In this document: positions 44,466 to 53,218 of the stretch, piece by piece
Layout of the letters: each line of letters opens with the position of its first letter
Position numbering within the stretch: the first letter of the stretch is position 1
DNA from: Paenibacillus sp. FSL H3-0469
GTDB taxonomy: Bacteria > Bacillota > Bacilli > Paenibacillales > Paenibacillaceae
Assembly (NCBI RefSeq): GCF_038051945.1
Contig: NZ_CP150302.1
Span: forward strand, 5,146,001-5,210,000
Reading direction: 5' to 3'
DNA: 64,000 nt
Translations under genes and position numbers: made by a program
The notes under the pieces: generated by a model
Seen by the model: only the letters and a program-made list of their open reading frames with translations
Database searches by the model: none
Told to the model about the DNA's origin: nothing

Positions 44466-45364
44466 TGAAGCTTAAGAAGCTGTCCCTGGAGCAAAAAAAC
44501 AGATATTACGGCTTGTACTTCATCCTTCCCTGGTTCGCGGGCTTCTGCTTCCTGTTCCTGACGCCGCTGCTGTCTTCCCTGCGGTTCAGCCTCAGTAACC
44601 TGCAGGTCAATGATGAGGGCTTCACGCTGAAGTATATCGGACTCGCGAACTTCCGGGAGGCGCTGTTCTCCCATGAATCCTATGTCCGGACATTAACGGA
44701 ATCCGTGATGAATATCGTGCTGAACACCCCGCTTATTCTGATTTTCAGCCTGTTTTTCGCCGTGCTGCTCAATCAGAAGTTCCATGGCAGAGTGCTGGCC
44801 CGGGCGATCTTCTTCCTGCCGGTCATTCTGGCCTCGGGTATTATCGCCAGCATTGAGAACGGGGACCTGATGCAGTCTGTTGTGCGCAGCGCCAGTGATT
44901 CCACGGGCGGAGGCCTGTCGGTGATCAAGAATCTGGAGCTGACCACGCTGCTGATCGAATCCGGTCTGAGCCCCACCGTGGTGCAGTATCTGACTGGAGC
45001 GGTGAGCCGGATCTATGAGATTGTCAGCCAATCGGGCGTGCAGATCCTGATCTTTTTGGCGGGGCTGCAATCGATCTCACCTTCCCTGTATGAGGCGGCA
45101 AAGATTGAAGGCTCCACCGGCTATGAGGCGTTCTGGAAAATTACGTTTCCGATGATCGGTCCGCTGATTCTGACGAATCTAGTCTACACCATCATCGACA
45201 GCTTCATCAGTGACCAGACCAGCCGCATGGTGGTGGATACAGCGTTCAAGAGCTTCAATTTCGGGCTGAGCGCAGCCATGTCCTGGATGTATTTTGCCAT
45301 CATTGCACTGCTGTTGTGGATTACGACGGCGCTGATTTCACGTAAAGTCTTTTATCAAGACTAG
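44465..45364 (+). CDS. CUT1 sugar ABC permease, MalF-like, second pair
   Basis: This 299-residue permease has six segments and an EAA loop LYEAAKIEGSTGYEAFWKITFPMIGPL. It is unlike the first pair in sequence, so it is a second transporter rather than a duplicate. ATG shares a base with the DUF5696 stop (TAATG), indicating coupling. It probably uses the 33506 lipoprotein or the fused binding protein. Confidence 0.92.
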   Translation: MKLKKLSLEQKNRYYGLYFILPWFAGFCFLFLTPLLSSLRFSLSNLQVNDEGFTLKYIGLANFREALFSHESYVRTLTESVMNIVLNTPLILIFSLFFAVLLNQKFHGRVLARAIFFLPVILASGIIASIENGDLMQSVVRSASDSTGGGLSVIKNLELTTLLIESGLSPTVVQYLTGAVSRIYEIVSQSGVQILIFLAGLQSISPSLYEAAKIEGSTGYEAFWKITFPMIGPLILTNLVYTIIDSFISDQTSRMVVDTAFKSFNFGLSAAMSWMYFAIIALLLWITTALISRKVFYQD

Positions 45365-45386
45365 CGGTTAGGAAGGAGGAGCATTC

Positions 45387-46400
45387 ATGAAGACAGAGAC
45401 CGCAGCAATGCCGCACCGATCCAGGAAAGAGCAGCTGCACAGGCTGGCCTCGGCCGCCTATTGGGTGGAATTTTCGAAAAAATGGTTGTGGGTCATCGCC
45501 CGCTTTGTGCTGGTCTTCGGCATCTCGTTCGTCATCCTGTACCCGATCCTGCTGAAGCTGTCGATTGCGTTCAAGAGTATGGACGATTTGTATGATTCCA
45601 CCGTAATCTGGGTTCCGCAGGCCTTCACTCTGGAGAACTTCAGGCTGGTCTTCAAGGCGATGAACTATCCGGTAGTTCTGCGGAACACCATGCTGTTGTC
45701 CTCAGCGGTCATGGTGCTTCAGACAATTATCTGTGTGCTGGCCGGTTACGGCTTTGCCCGGATTAAGTTCAAGGGGAGCGGGCTGCTGTTCGCCGCAGTA
45801 ATCTTTACGATTCTGGTCCCGTCCCAGACGATCATGATCCCGCTGTACCTGCATTTCAAGAACTTTGACCTGTTCGGTCTGATTGAGCTGTTCACAGGGA
45901 AACCGGCGAACCTGATCAATACGTATTGGCCGTTTATTATTTCTTCGATGCTCGGTATGGGCGTTAAAACAGGGCTGTATGTCTATATTTTCCGCCAGTT
46001 CTTCAAGGGTATTCCACGGGAGATTGAGGAAGCGGCCTATGTGGACGGAGCCGGCTATTTCACCACCTTCGCCCGGGTGATTCTGCCTAATGCCATTCCG
46101 TCGATGGTAACGGTGATGCTGTTCTCCTTCGTGTGGCAGTGGAATGATTCATTCTTCACCAATATGTATCTGAACGAACCGAAGGTTATGTCATCGATGA
46201 TGTCTTCGGCGGGCTACGGCATTGCTACCTACATGACTGGCGGCGGCCAGGCGGCAAATTCGCTGGTTCAGGACCCGTTCTTCATGTCCATGATGATGAA
46301 TACGAGTGTGCTGATGGCGATTCTGCCGCTGATTATCCTCTATGTATTCGTTCAGCGGCATTTCGTGGAGAGTGTGGAGCGTTCCGGTCTGGTTGGTTAG
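45387..46400 (+). CDS. CUT1 sugar ABC permease, MalG-like, second pair
   Basis: This 337-residue permease has an extended N-terminus before the first segment (about residue 35) and an EAA loop IEEAAYVDGAGYFTTFARVILPNAIPS. It has longer insertions than the first MalG-like protein, for example LFTGKPANLINTYWPFII. GGAAGGAGGAGC is about 5 bases before ATG. It completes the second pair. Confidence 0.92.
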   Translation: MKTETAAMPHRSRKEQLHRLASAAYWVEFSKKWLWVIARFVLVFGISFVILYPILLKLSIAFKSMDDLYDSTVIWVPQAFTLENFRLVFKAMNYPVVLRNTMLLSSAVMVLQTIICVLAGYGFARIKFKGSGLLFAAVIFTILVPSQTIMIPLYLHFKNFDLFGLIELFTGKPANLINTYWPFIISSMLGMGVKTGLYVYIFRQFFKGIPREIEEAAYVDGAGYFTTFARVILPNAIPSMVTVMLFSFVWQWNDSFFTNMYLNEPKVMSSMMSSAGYGIATYMTGGGQAANSLVQDPFFMSMMMNTSVLMAILPLIILYVFVQRHFVESVERSGLVG

Positions 46401-46415
46401 GAGGAGGATAGGAGC

Positions 46416-49094
46416 ATGAAGCGGCTGGCAGTTACGGCGGTTATCGGCGTTGTTCTAGTGTGTATTGTTGTTGTTGTTGTTGTAATTCTGTTCAGTAATA
46501 GGAAAGAGGAGGAAATCCCTGTGCAGCACCAGAAACCGCCTGATGCGGCAGTTACGATAGACGGTAATCTCCGCTATCAGACTATCGATAACTTTGGCGC
46601 GTCCGACGCCTGGTCCATGGACCCCCTGGGGAAGGAGTGGACCGAAGAGAATAAGAACAAGGTGGCAGATTTGCTGTTCTCACGCAGCAGAGGGATCGGG
46701 CTGTCGGCCTGGCGCTTCAATATAGGCGCAGGCTCGGCGGAGACCGATCAGGCGATCATTCCAGATCCGTGGCGAAGAACGGAAGCCTTCAAAATAACGG
46801 AGGAAGAGCCGTACGACTGGAGCAGGCAGGCAGGCCAGCAGTGGTTCCTGCGGGCGGCCAGGGAGCGCGGAGTCGAATCCCTGATTGCCTTCGTCAACAG
46901 CCCGCCGGTCTGGATGACCAGGAACGGTCATGCCCAGCCTGATCCAGAGGTAGGGTCCAGTAATTTGAAGGAAGGCTCTGAAGCTGCTTTCGCCTCCTTC
47001 CTGATTGATGTGCTGGAGCATTTCAAGCAGGAAGGGCTGGAGTTCGATTATATCAGCCCCGTTAACGAGCCGACCTGGGATTGGAATCATGCGCAGCAGG
47101 AAGCCAGCCGGTATAACAATGACGACCTGAAGCGGGTGATTCTGGAGCTGCACGCCCAGCTCCGCGCCAGCGGACTGGAATCACAGATCAGTGCCCCGGA
47201 CGGGGTAGAGATTACCTCTCTGCTGGATGATGAGCACTACCGGGAATTTACAGGCAGCGGTGTCTATTCCAGCGGGGCTAACAGCCTGGGGCTGGGGAAA
47301 TACCGTGAATATATTAAGGACCTCTTAGGTGATCCTGTGCTGAAGGAAGCGGTAGGCAATAAGATCGCCTCGCATTCCTACTGGTCCGATTACAGCCATT
47401 CCGGCGATGACCGCCTGGTTAAGCTAAGACAGCTGCTGGCTGGGAATCTGAAGCAATATGATCCTGAGGCCAAGTACTGGGTTACCGAATACTGCATTAT
47501 GGGCGATTATGGACCGGGGCGGGATCTGGGAATGGAGCCGGCGCTACAGGTGGCGCGCACCATACACTTTGATCTGACCGAGGCGGATGCAGCCGCATGG
47601 CAGTGGTGGACCGCAGTCTCCAAGGTAGATTACAAGGACGGTTTGGTGTACACCGATTACACTCAGCCTGGGGATGATCAGAACATACTGACCTCTAAGA
47701 TCTTGTGGTCGCTCGGCAATTACAGCAAGTTCATCCGCCCAGGAGCGGTGCGGATTGCGCTCTCCGGTCTGAGCCAGGAGGCCGGAAGCGAGCTGCTCGG
47801 CTCGGCTTACGTGCACGAGGAGGAGCAGAGCATGACGGCGGTGCTGGTGAATGACAGCCTGGAGGAGAAGCGGGTGCAGCTCACCTTGAGCGGACTGGGA
47901 CTGAAGGCATCTGCCTTGCGTTCCTATGTAACCAATGCGCAGCTGGATCTGGCGCGCGGCGAGGATGTGGACGCTGATGTAGCTGCTAATGGGACAGCAG
48001 CTGGGGAGCAGGTATTCCAGGCCGTTATCCCGGCCAAGTCGGTGGTGACCCTGGTGGCAGGCGGGCCGGAGTTAGAGGAGGATACCGGCCAGCCGGGTGA
48101 GGTTGCAGGAACTCAGGTTACCGGGACGCAGGCTGCACAGGATATTCCGGCGGCGGGGGACTATGCAGGCTATCTGTTCAGCTATTTCACCGGCGAAGGG
48201 ACCGAAGATGGCGAGCAGGTATACTTCGCCCTCAGCGAAGGCAATGACCCGCTGCATTGGAAGGAGCTGAATGGCGGGAAGCCCGTGCTTAGGTCCAGCT
48301 TGGGTAACAAGGGGGTCAGGGACCCGTTCATCATCCGTTCACCTGAAGGGGACCGGTTCTATCTCATCGCCACCGATCTGAAGATCAACGGTAACTGGGA
48401 TTGGGGTGCAGCCCAGACACAGGGCAGCCGGGCAATTATCGTGTGGGAATCGGATAATCTCGTGGACTGGTCGGAGCCTTGGGAAGCCCAGGTCTCACCT
48501 GAGGAAGCAGGGAATACCTGGGCACCTGAGGTGATCTATGACCAGGAGAGAGGGGAATATATCGTATTCTGGGCCTCGCGGATGTATGCTGATTCCACTC
48601 ACACCGGGGAGGCCTACCAGACAATCATGTACAGCAAGACACGCGATTTCCGCGTGTTCTCAGAGCCGCAGGTCTATATGGACTACGGGTATTCGATCAT
48701 TGATACCACTATGGCTGCATATAACGGGAAGATTTACAGATTCACCAAGGATGAGCGCGAGCAAGGCCCGGAATCCCCTTTTGGCAAAATGGTGTTCCAG
48801 GAGTCCCTGGATTCCATATTTGCACCTGAGGCGAAGCGGCTTAGCGGGAGTGTTGGCGCACTGAAGGGCATTGAAGGTCCAACCCTGTTCAAATCCAACA
48901 CGGAGAAGAAGTGGTATCTGTTTGTGGATGAATTCGGAGGCAGAGGGTACATCCCGCTGGAGACGGAAGATCTGGATTCCGGCAAGTGGACGGTATCCTC
49001 TAATTATAAGCTGCCGGCCAGCCCCCGCCATGGAACGGTAATTCCGGTCACCCGGCGTGAATACGATGCTCTGAACGCCAAGTTCATGCAATGA
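46416..49094 (+). CDS. Membrane-anchored GH30-GH43 fusion glycoside hydrolase
   Basis: This 892-residue protein has a single N-terminal helix (about 4-28) that anchors it outside the membrane. Residues about 50-520 match GH30: YQTIDNFGASDAW, GIGLSAWRFNIGAGS, acid/base Glu218 (VNEP) and nucleophile Glu358 (VTEYC). A linker (about 550-580) leads to a GH43 five-bladed propeller: Asp636 in VRDPFIIR, TWAPEVIYD (Glu705) and Glu820 in IEGPTLF. GH30 relatives with this N-motif include beta-1,6-galactanases; GH43 members cut arabinose or galactose branches. A plant arabinogalactan-type target is inference. GGAGGATAGGAG precedes ATG. Confidence 0.88.
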   Translation: MKRLAVTAVIGVVLVCIVVVVVVILFSNRKEEEIPVQHQKPPDAAVTIDGNLRYQTIDNFGASDAWSMDPLGKEWTEENKNKVADLLFSRSRGIGLSAWRFNIGAGSAETDQAIIPDPWRRTEAFKITEEEPYDWSRQAGQQWFLRAARERGVESLIAFVNSPPVWMTRNGHAQPDPEVGSSNLKEGSEAAFASFLIDVLEHFKQEGLEFDYISPVNEPTWDWNHAQQEASRYNNDDLKRVILELHAQLRASGLESQISAPDGVEITSLLDDEHYREFTGSGVYSSGANSLGLGKYREYIKDLLGDPVLKEAVGNKIASHSYWSDYSHSGDDRLVKLRQLLAGNLKQYDPEAKYWVTEYCIMGDYGPGRDLGMEPALQVARTIHFDLTEADAAAWQWWTAVSKVDYKDGLVYTDYTQPGDDQNILTSKILWSLGNYSKFIRPGAVRIALSGLSQEAGSELLGSAYVHEEEQSMTAVLVNDSLEEKRVQLTLSGLGLKASALRSYVTNAQLDLARGEDVDADVAANGTAAGEQVFQAVIPAKSVVTLVAGGPELEEDTGQPGEVAGTQVTGTQAAQDIPAAGDYAGYLFSYFTGEGTEDGEQVYFALSEGNDPLHWKELNGGKPVLRSSLGNKGVRDPFIIRSPEGDRFYLIATDLKINGNWDWGAAQTQGSRAIIVWESDNLVDWSEPWEAQVSPEEAGNTWAPEVIYDQERGEYIVFWASRMYADSTHTGEAYQTIMYSKTRDFRVFSEPQVYMDYGYSIIDTTMAAYNGKIYRFTKDEREQGPESPFGKMVFQESLDSIFAPEAKRLSGSVGALKGIEGPTLFKSNTEKKWYLFVDEFGGRGYIPLETEDLDSGKWTVSSNYKLPASPRHGTVIPVTRREYDALNAKFMQ

Positions 49095-49122
49095 TTTCAG
49101 GCCTGGCTTAGCGTGGCAAGTG

Positions 49123-49162
49123 GAAACGGCATTGCCGTCCTTTTAAAGGACGGTACCGTTTC
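49123..49162. repeat. Dispersed dyad repeat, copy 1
   Basis: An imperfect dyad GAAACGG-CATT-GCCGTCC-TTTTAA-AGGACGG-TA-CCGTTTC, preceded by AAGTG. A reverse-oriented, nearly identical copy lies at 60108-60144. It follows the end of the carbohydrate locus and may also end its transcript. Confidence 0.75.
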
Positions 49163-49225
49163 AGCGAGAAATAGAAGGATAATTTAGCATGTGCAACATC
49201 TAAATTCTTATATTTTATACAAAAA

Positions 49226-49267
49226 ACAGGTTCACCCTTGCCGTTACGGCAGAGGTGAACCTGTTTG
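49226..49267. terminator. Bidirectional terminator between the GH30-GH43 gene and sodA
   Basis: AAACAGGTTCACC pairs perfectly with GGTGAACCTGTTT, with an inner TGCCGT/ACGGCA stem. It has A-rich and T-rich flanks, so it works for converging transcripts. Confidence 0.9.
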
Positions 49268-49295
49268 CTTAGAGCATCATGCTGAAAGCTGATGC

Positions 49296-49904
49296 TTATT
49301 TCGCGCTTTCGTAACGCTTGCCGACTTCTTCCCAGTTCACTACGTTCCAGAACGCCTTGATGTAGTCAGGACGTTTGTTCTGGTAGTTCAGGTAGTAGGC
49401 ATGCTCCCATACATCGAGGCCGAGGATTGGAGTTGCGCCTTCGCTGATCGGGTTGTCCTGGTTCGGTGTGCTGGTCACAGCAAGCTTGCCGTCCTTCACA
49501 ACGAGCCAAGCCCAGCCGCTGCCGAAGCGTGTAGTAGCCGCAGTAGCGAAGTCTTCCTTGAATTTATTGAAACCGCCCAGCTCGCTGTCAATGGCAGCAG
49601 CCAGTGCGCCAGTAGGTGCGCCGCCGCCGTTCGGTCCAATCACTTCCCAGAACAGGGTATGGTTGGCATGTCCACCGCCGTTGTTGCGGACCGCTGTGCG
49701 GATCGCTTCCGGTACAGCGTTCAGGTCGGTCAGAAGCTCATCGATGCTTTTGTTTTGCAGTTCGGGTGCCTTTTCCAGTGCGGCGTTCAGGTTCGTCACA
49801 TAAGTGTTATGGTGCCTGTCATGATGAATCTCCATCGTCAATGCGTCGATGTGTGGTTCAAGTGCGTTGTTCGGATACGGAAGTGCCGGTAATTGAAAAG
49901 CCAT
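49296..49904 (-). CDS. sodA: Manganese/iron superoxide dismutase
   Basis: This 202-residue enzyme removes superoxide in the cytosol. It has FQLPALPYPNNALEPHIDALTMEIHHDRHHNTYV (metal His at 27 by family numbering), HTLFWEVIGPNGGGAPTG (second His in GGHANH), and DVWEHAYYL (Asp and His ligands). ATG 49904 follows CAGGAGGGATTTTTCC; a longer in-frame reading to 49982 is rejected. A second, fused SOD is at 54231. The promoter is at 49962-49990. Confidence 0.96.
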   Translation of the reverse strand: MAFQLPALPYPNNALEPHIDALTMEIHHDRHHNTYVTNLNAALEKAPELQNKSIDELLTDLNAVPEAIRTAVRNNGGGHANHTLFWEVIGPNGGGAPTGALAAAIDSELGGFNKFKEDFATAATTRFGSGWAWLVVKDGKLAVTSTPNQDNPISEGATPILGLDVWEHAYYLNYQNKRPDYIKAFWNVVNWEEVGKRYESAK

Positions 49905-49961
49905 GGAAAAATCCCTCCTGATTATATGTTGGTTTTGGTATATATCCGTTGAGATACTACT

Positions 49962-50011
49962 ATTAAAACGCATCTGGAACAATAATGCAACACTAAATAA
50001 ACATTATTGTT
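49962..50011 (-). promoter_or_regulatory. sodA promoter with a spaced inverted repeat
   Basis: On the minus strand TTGCAT (49985-49990), a 17-base spacer and TTTAAT (49962-49967) form a sigma-A promoter. Perfect 10-bp arms AACAATAATG and CATTATTGTT (50002-50011 and 49978-49987) flank the -35 box, 14 bp apart, and could be a regulator site. Confidence 0.55.
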
Positions 50012-50320
50012 TAAAAAGTATTTTTTCGTCCTCAGCTCACCGAAAGTGTTAAGCCTATGTTAAACTGATAAGACTCGTAACCGGGACGTTTTGACTACTA
50101 GAATTTCCTAATACATGTTAAATATGAAACTATATTGAATGTAAACGCTTTATATCAAGCGCTTTCAAAAGAAAAATGATGATAACGCGAGAAAAGTGTG
50201 CTTTAATAGAGACAAAAGCAGGTATTCCTCGGTTTTTGATGCTTTTTTCCGTTTTATACTGTTATGGAAACTCCTTCTTTTTGTAAAATCATAAGCCATA
50301 GAAAAGGGAGACTTGAAAGT
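50012..50320. other. Intergenic region between sodA and the 50321 gene, with a cre-like site
   Basis: This AT-rich stretch of 309 bases has no gene. At 50154-50168 the sequence ATCAAGCGCTTTCAA (reverse TTGAAAGCGCTTGAT) resembles a CcpA catabolite-response element, and TGTAAACGCTTTAT at 50140 is a second weaker match. These are candidates only. Confidence 0.4.
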
Positions 50321-50740
50321 ATGCACGTTCGTTCCTTTCAATTAAGCGATGTAACTCCAGTGACTGAATTGCTGCAGACCGCATTATCGGAAGAATGTTT
50401 CGAGAGCACGATCGAGCCCTTCTCCAGGCAATTGTCATGGGATTCTGATCTCATTGTAGTTGCTGAGGATGAAGGAGAAATCATCGGTGCGCTGATTGGT
50501 ACGATTGAGAAGAATCACGGCTGTTATTTCCGCATTGCCGTCCATCCGGATTACCGCCGCAGAGGAGTCGGCAAGAGTCTTGTAGCGGCTATGGAGAGCA
50601 GATTTCAGGCGCGGAAGGTCAGCGGCATTTATGTTGCCGTCGATGAACACAATTCTTTTGCAATGCCTCTCTATGAAGCCATGGGTTATGACGAGAACCA
50701 CATCTTCAAATCCGTGCGCAAGCTAAGCATTGTCGGGTAA
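50321..50740 (+). CDS. GNAT-family acetyltransferase
   Basis: This 139-residue single-domain protein has the acetyl-CoA loop RIAVHPDYRRRGVGKSLVAAMESRF (R/Q-x-x-G-x-G/A) near residue 80, and the C-terminal NSFAMPLYEAMGY. ATG 50321 is chosen from AAAGGGAGAC about 10 bases upstream; the in-frame ATG 50264 has no site. It lies alone, before a terminator at 50850. Confidence 0.88.
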   Translation: MHVRSFQLSDVTPVTELLQTALSEECFESTIEPFSRQLSWDSDLIVVAEDEGEIIGALIGTIEKNHGCYFRIAVHPDYRRRGVGKSLVAAMESRFQARKVSGIYVAVDEHNSFAMPLYEAMGYDENHIFKSVRKLSIVG

Positions 50741-50849
50741 CTGTTGCTGAACCGCTGCTGTAAGCGGAATCAAAGGTCAGAGTAGAGAACTGTTGCAGGG
50801 CGGATACTTTGAATATGGGTATTCCTGCATAGTCTGTTTCATTATACTA

Positions 50850-50900
50850 AAGCATATCTTCCCTATGTCCATTGCAAATGGGCGGGAGATATGCTTTTCT
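50850..50900 (+). terminator. Hairpin between GNAT gene and lepB
   Basis: AAGCATATCTTCCC pairs with GGGAGATATGCTT with one bulge, followed by TTCT. It ends the GNAT transcript or attenuates lepB, whose start is at 50945. Confidence 0.65.
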
Positions 50901-50944
50901 ATTGTTAAGGAACGGATAACCCAATCGAAGCAAGTAGGTGGCCT

Positions 50945-51562
50945 ATGAACCGGGAGCTTGAAGAAGATTTCATGCGCAGCCGTAGACAAAGATACAGATC
51001 AGTAACGCATAACAAGTCCAGACAGAAGTCCGGAAGAACGTGGATCAAGGATATGCGGGAGTGGATCATTACGGCGGGGATTGTGTTCGCTGTGATGTCG
51101 CTGCTTAATATCTATGTGTTCAATGTGTCTACTGTAATCGGCCAATCCATGCAGCCTACCCTGTATCAGGGAGAGAAGCTGATTATTAATAAAATCGCCC
51201 TCAGCTTCGGGAATCCGGGCCGCGGGGAGGTTGTCGTCCTTCATGATCCCAGTACGGGACCCAGCCGCAAGGAATATCTGGTCAAGCGGGTAATCGGCAT
51301 TCCCGGCGATATCATTGAAGTGCGGAACCAGCAGCTCTATCTCAACGGCAAGCTGCTGGATGAGCCATACATTGATACGTCTATAGAAGATCCCGATTTC
51401 AGCAGCCTGACGGTGCAAGCGGGGACCTACTTTGTCATGGGGGACAACCGGCATGCCGGAGCCAGCAAGGACAGCCGTTATTTCGGCGCTGTCGCAGGGG
51501 AGAGTATCGTGGGTAAGGTATCCCTGATCTGGTGGCCTATCTCTAAGATGAAGGCCCTGTAG
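50945..51562 (+). CDS. lepB: Type I signal peptidase
   Basis: This 205-residue protease cleaves signal peptides on the outer face of the membrane. It has a basic N-terminus, one membrane helix (about 37-57), catalytic Ser in VIGQSMQPTL (about 67) and Lys in RKEYLVKRVIGIPGD (about 112), and the box E GDNRHAGASKDSRYFG. The length is typical of Bacillus Sip proteins. AGTAGGTGG precedes ATG. queG follows after 35 bp. Confidence 0.96.
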   Translation: MNRELEEDFMRSRRQRYRSVTHNKSRQKSGRTWIKDMREWIITAGIVFAVMSLLNIYVFNVSTVIGQSMQPTLYQGEKLIINKIALSFGNPGRGEVVVLHDPSTGPSRKEYLVKRVIGIPGDIIEVRNQQLYLNGKLLDEPYIDTSIEDPDFSSLTVQAGTYFVMGDNRHAGASKDSRYFGAVAGESIVGKVSLIWWPISKMKAL

Positions 51563-51597
51563 AGCAACCTTATTCAATCTATAAAGGAGAGGCGGAT

Positions 51598-52794
51598 ATG
51601 CACCTCAACATCCAGAAAGGTTACGCTCCGCCTCCTTCCAGGTGGGAGGAACTTAAGGCTGAGATTAAGGCGGCTGCAGCTGAGCTCGGTATTGATGATA
51701 TCGGGTTCACCACTGCGGAGCCGTTTTTATATTTGAAGAACATTCTCCAGGAGCATCGGGACAACGGCTATGAATCCGGGTTCGAGGAGCCGGATCTGGA
51801 CAAGCGGACCGTTCCGGCCCTGCAGTCCGGGGAGCAGCCGCTCTCCATCATTGCCATTGCGGTGGCCTATCCCTCCAAAATGGAGGACCCGCCCAAATCC
51901 GAGCCGGGTGCGCGCAGAGGTATCCTGGCCCGCGCCTCCTGGGGCCAGGATTACCATCATGTGCTTCGGGAAGCGCTGGCGAAGCTGGAGAGCTTCATCC
52001 GTCAGCGCGTCCCGGATGCCGTGCTTGAGAGTATGGTGGATACGGGAGCGCTTGTAGACCGGGCTGTAGCAGAGCGGGCGGGCATAGGCTTCAGCGCCAA
52101 GAACTGTGCCATAATCTCACCCAAGTGGGGATCATGGATCTATCTGGGGGAGATGGTGACGAATCTCCCGCTTCCCCCGGACCAGCCTGTAGAGGAGGGC
52201 TGCGGCGATTGCACCAAATGCATCGACGCCTGCCCTACCGGCGCGCTGGTCGGCCCGGGGCAGCTCAATGCCCAGGCCTGTATCTCCTTCCTGACCCAGA
52301 CGAAGGGCTTCCTGAGCGATCACTATATGACCAAGATCGGCAACCGGCTGTACGGCTGCGACACCTGCCAGATTGTCTGCCCGCATAACCGGGGCAAGAA
52401 CTGGAACCACCGCCCGCAGCTTCTGCCTGACCCTGAGGTGGTTAAGCCGCTGCTGATGCCGATTCTGGACCTCAGCAACCGGGAGTTCAAGGAGAAGTTC
52501 GGCAGCAGCTCGGCGGCATGGCGCGGCAAGAAGCCGATCCAGCGCAACGCGGTCATTGCGCTGGGCAATTTCAAGGAGGCTTCGGCGGTGCCGAAGCTGA
52601 CGGAGCTTCTGCTGAAGGAGCCCCGGCCGGAAATGCGCGGAACCTCGGCCTGGGCGCTCAGCCGCATCGGCGGCGAAGAAGCGCTGGCGGCTGTTGAGCA
52701 GGCGCTGAAGAGCGAAGAGGACAGCACGGTGTGCGACATGCTGGAGCAGGCTGTAGGCAAACTCCGGGAGCAGGGAGCGGCAGACGAAGAATGA
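51598..52794 (+). CDS. queG: Epoxyqueuosine reductase
   Basis: This 398-residue enzyme performs the last step of queuosine synthesis in tRNA, using cobalamin and two [4Fe-4S] clusters. It has MVDTGALVDRAVAERAGIGFSAKNC, the ferredoxin-like set CGDCTKCIDACPTGAL and the CDTCQIVCPHNRG set. The C-terminal ~60 residues carry HEAT-like helices (IALGNFKEASAVPKLTELL, SAWALSRIGG) that contact tRNA. AAAGGAGAGGC precedes ATG. It may be in an operon with lepB. Confidence 0.95.
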   Translation: MHLNIQKGYAPPPSRWEELKAEIKAAAAELGIDDIGFTTAEPFLYLKNILQEHRDNGYESGFEEPDLDKRTVPALQSGEQPLSIIAIAVAYPSKMEDPPKSEPGARRGILARASWGQDYHHVLREALAKLESFIRQRVPDAVLESMVDTGALVDRAVAERAGIGFSAKNCAIISPKWGSWIYLGEMVTNLPLPPDQPVEEGCGDCTKCIDACPTGALVGPGQLNAQACISFLTQTKGFLSDHYMTKIGNRLYGCDTCQIVCPHNRGKNWNHRPQLLPDPEVVKPLLMPILDLSNREFKEKFGSSSAAWRGKKPIQRNAVIALGNFKEASAVPKLTELLLKEPRPEMRGTSAWALSRIGGEEALAAVEQALKSEEDSTVCDMLEQAVGKLREQGAADEE

Positions 52795-52907
52795 ACCGGC
52801 CGGCAGCGGGATTTGCCAATTGCTGTCCAGTTGTTGAAATGCTATGATAGATTCGCGTGCCTGAATAGGGTTATCGCCAGACAATAGAGTACAAAGGTGG
52901 ATTACAG

Positions 52908-53153
52908 ATGAATATTGCATTGCCTATTATTACGCTTGTGGTAGGTCTGATTGGCGGATTCTTCATCGGTGTGTATTATCTGCGCAGACAGATGACAACG
53001 ATGCAGAATGATCCTGAAATGCTGCAGAAGGTTGCCAAGCAAATGGGGTATAACCTGAACGGGAAGCAAATGCAGCGTGCCCAGCAGATGATGAAGAATG
53101 GTAATCCGCCGGGACGGCCTGCTGCGGGCAAAGGAAATTCCCGCAAGAAGTAA
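52908..53153 (+). CDS. yneF: YneF family (UPF0154) membrane protein
   Basis: This 81-residue protein has one N-terminal membrane helix (about 4-26, with GLIGGFFIGVYYLRRQM) and a basic cytosolic tail. NPKMLQ-type residues appear here as NDPEMLQKVAKQMGYNLNGKQ, characteristic of UPF0154. The function is not known. ATG is preceded by AAAGGTGGATTAC. Confidence 0.88.
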   Translation: MNIALPIITLVVGLIGGFFIGVYYLRRQMTTMQNDPEMLQKVAKQMGYNLNGKQMQRAQQMMKNGNPPGRPAAGKGNSRKK

Positions 53154-53218
53154 TGTAATAATGAGGAACGTATGAAATAGATAAGAGTCAGCTGCAGGTG
53201 CGGAAGGAGGGAGTTTTC

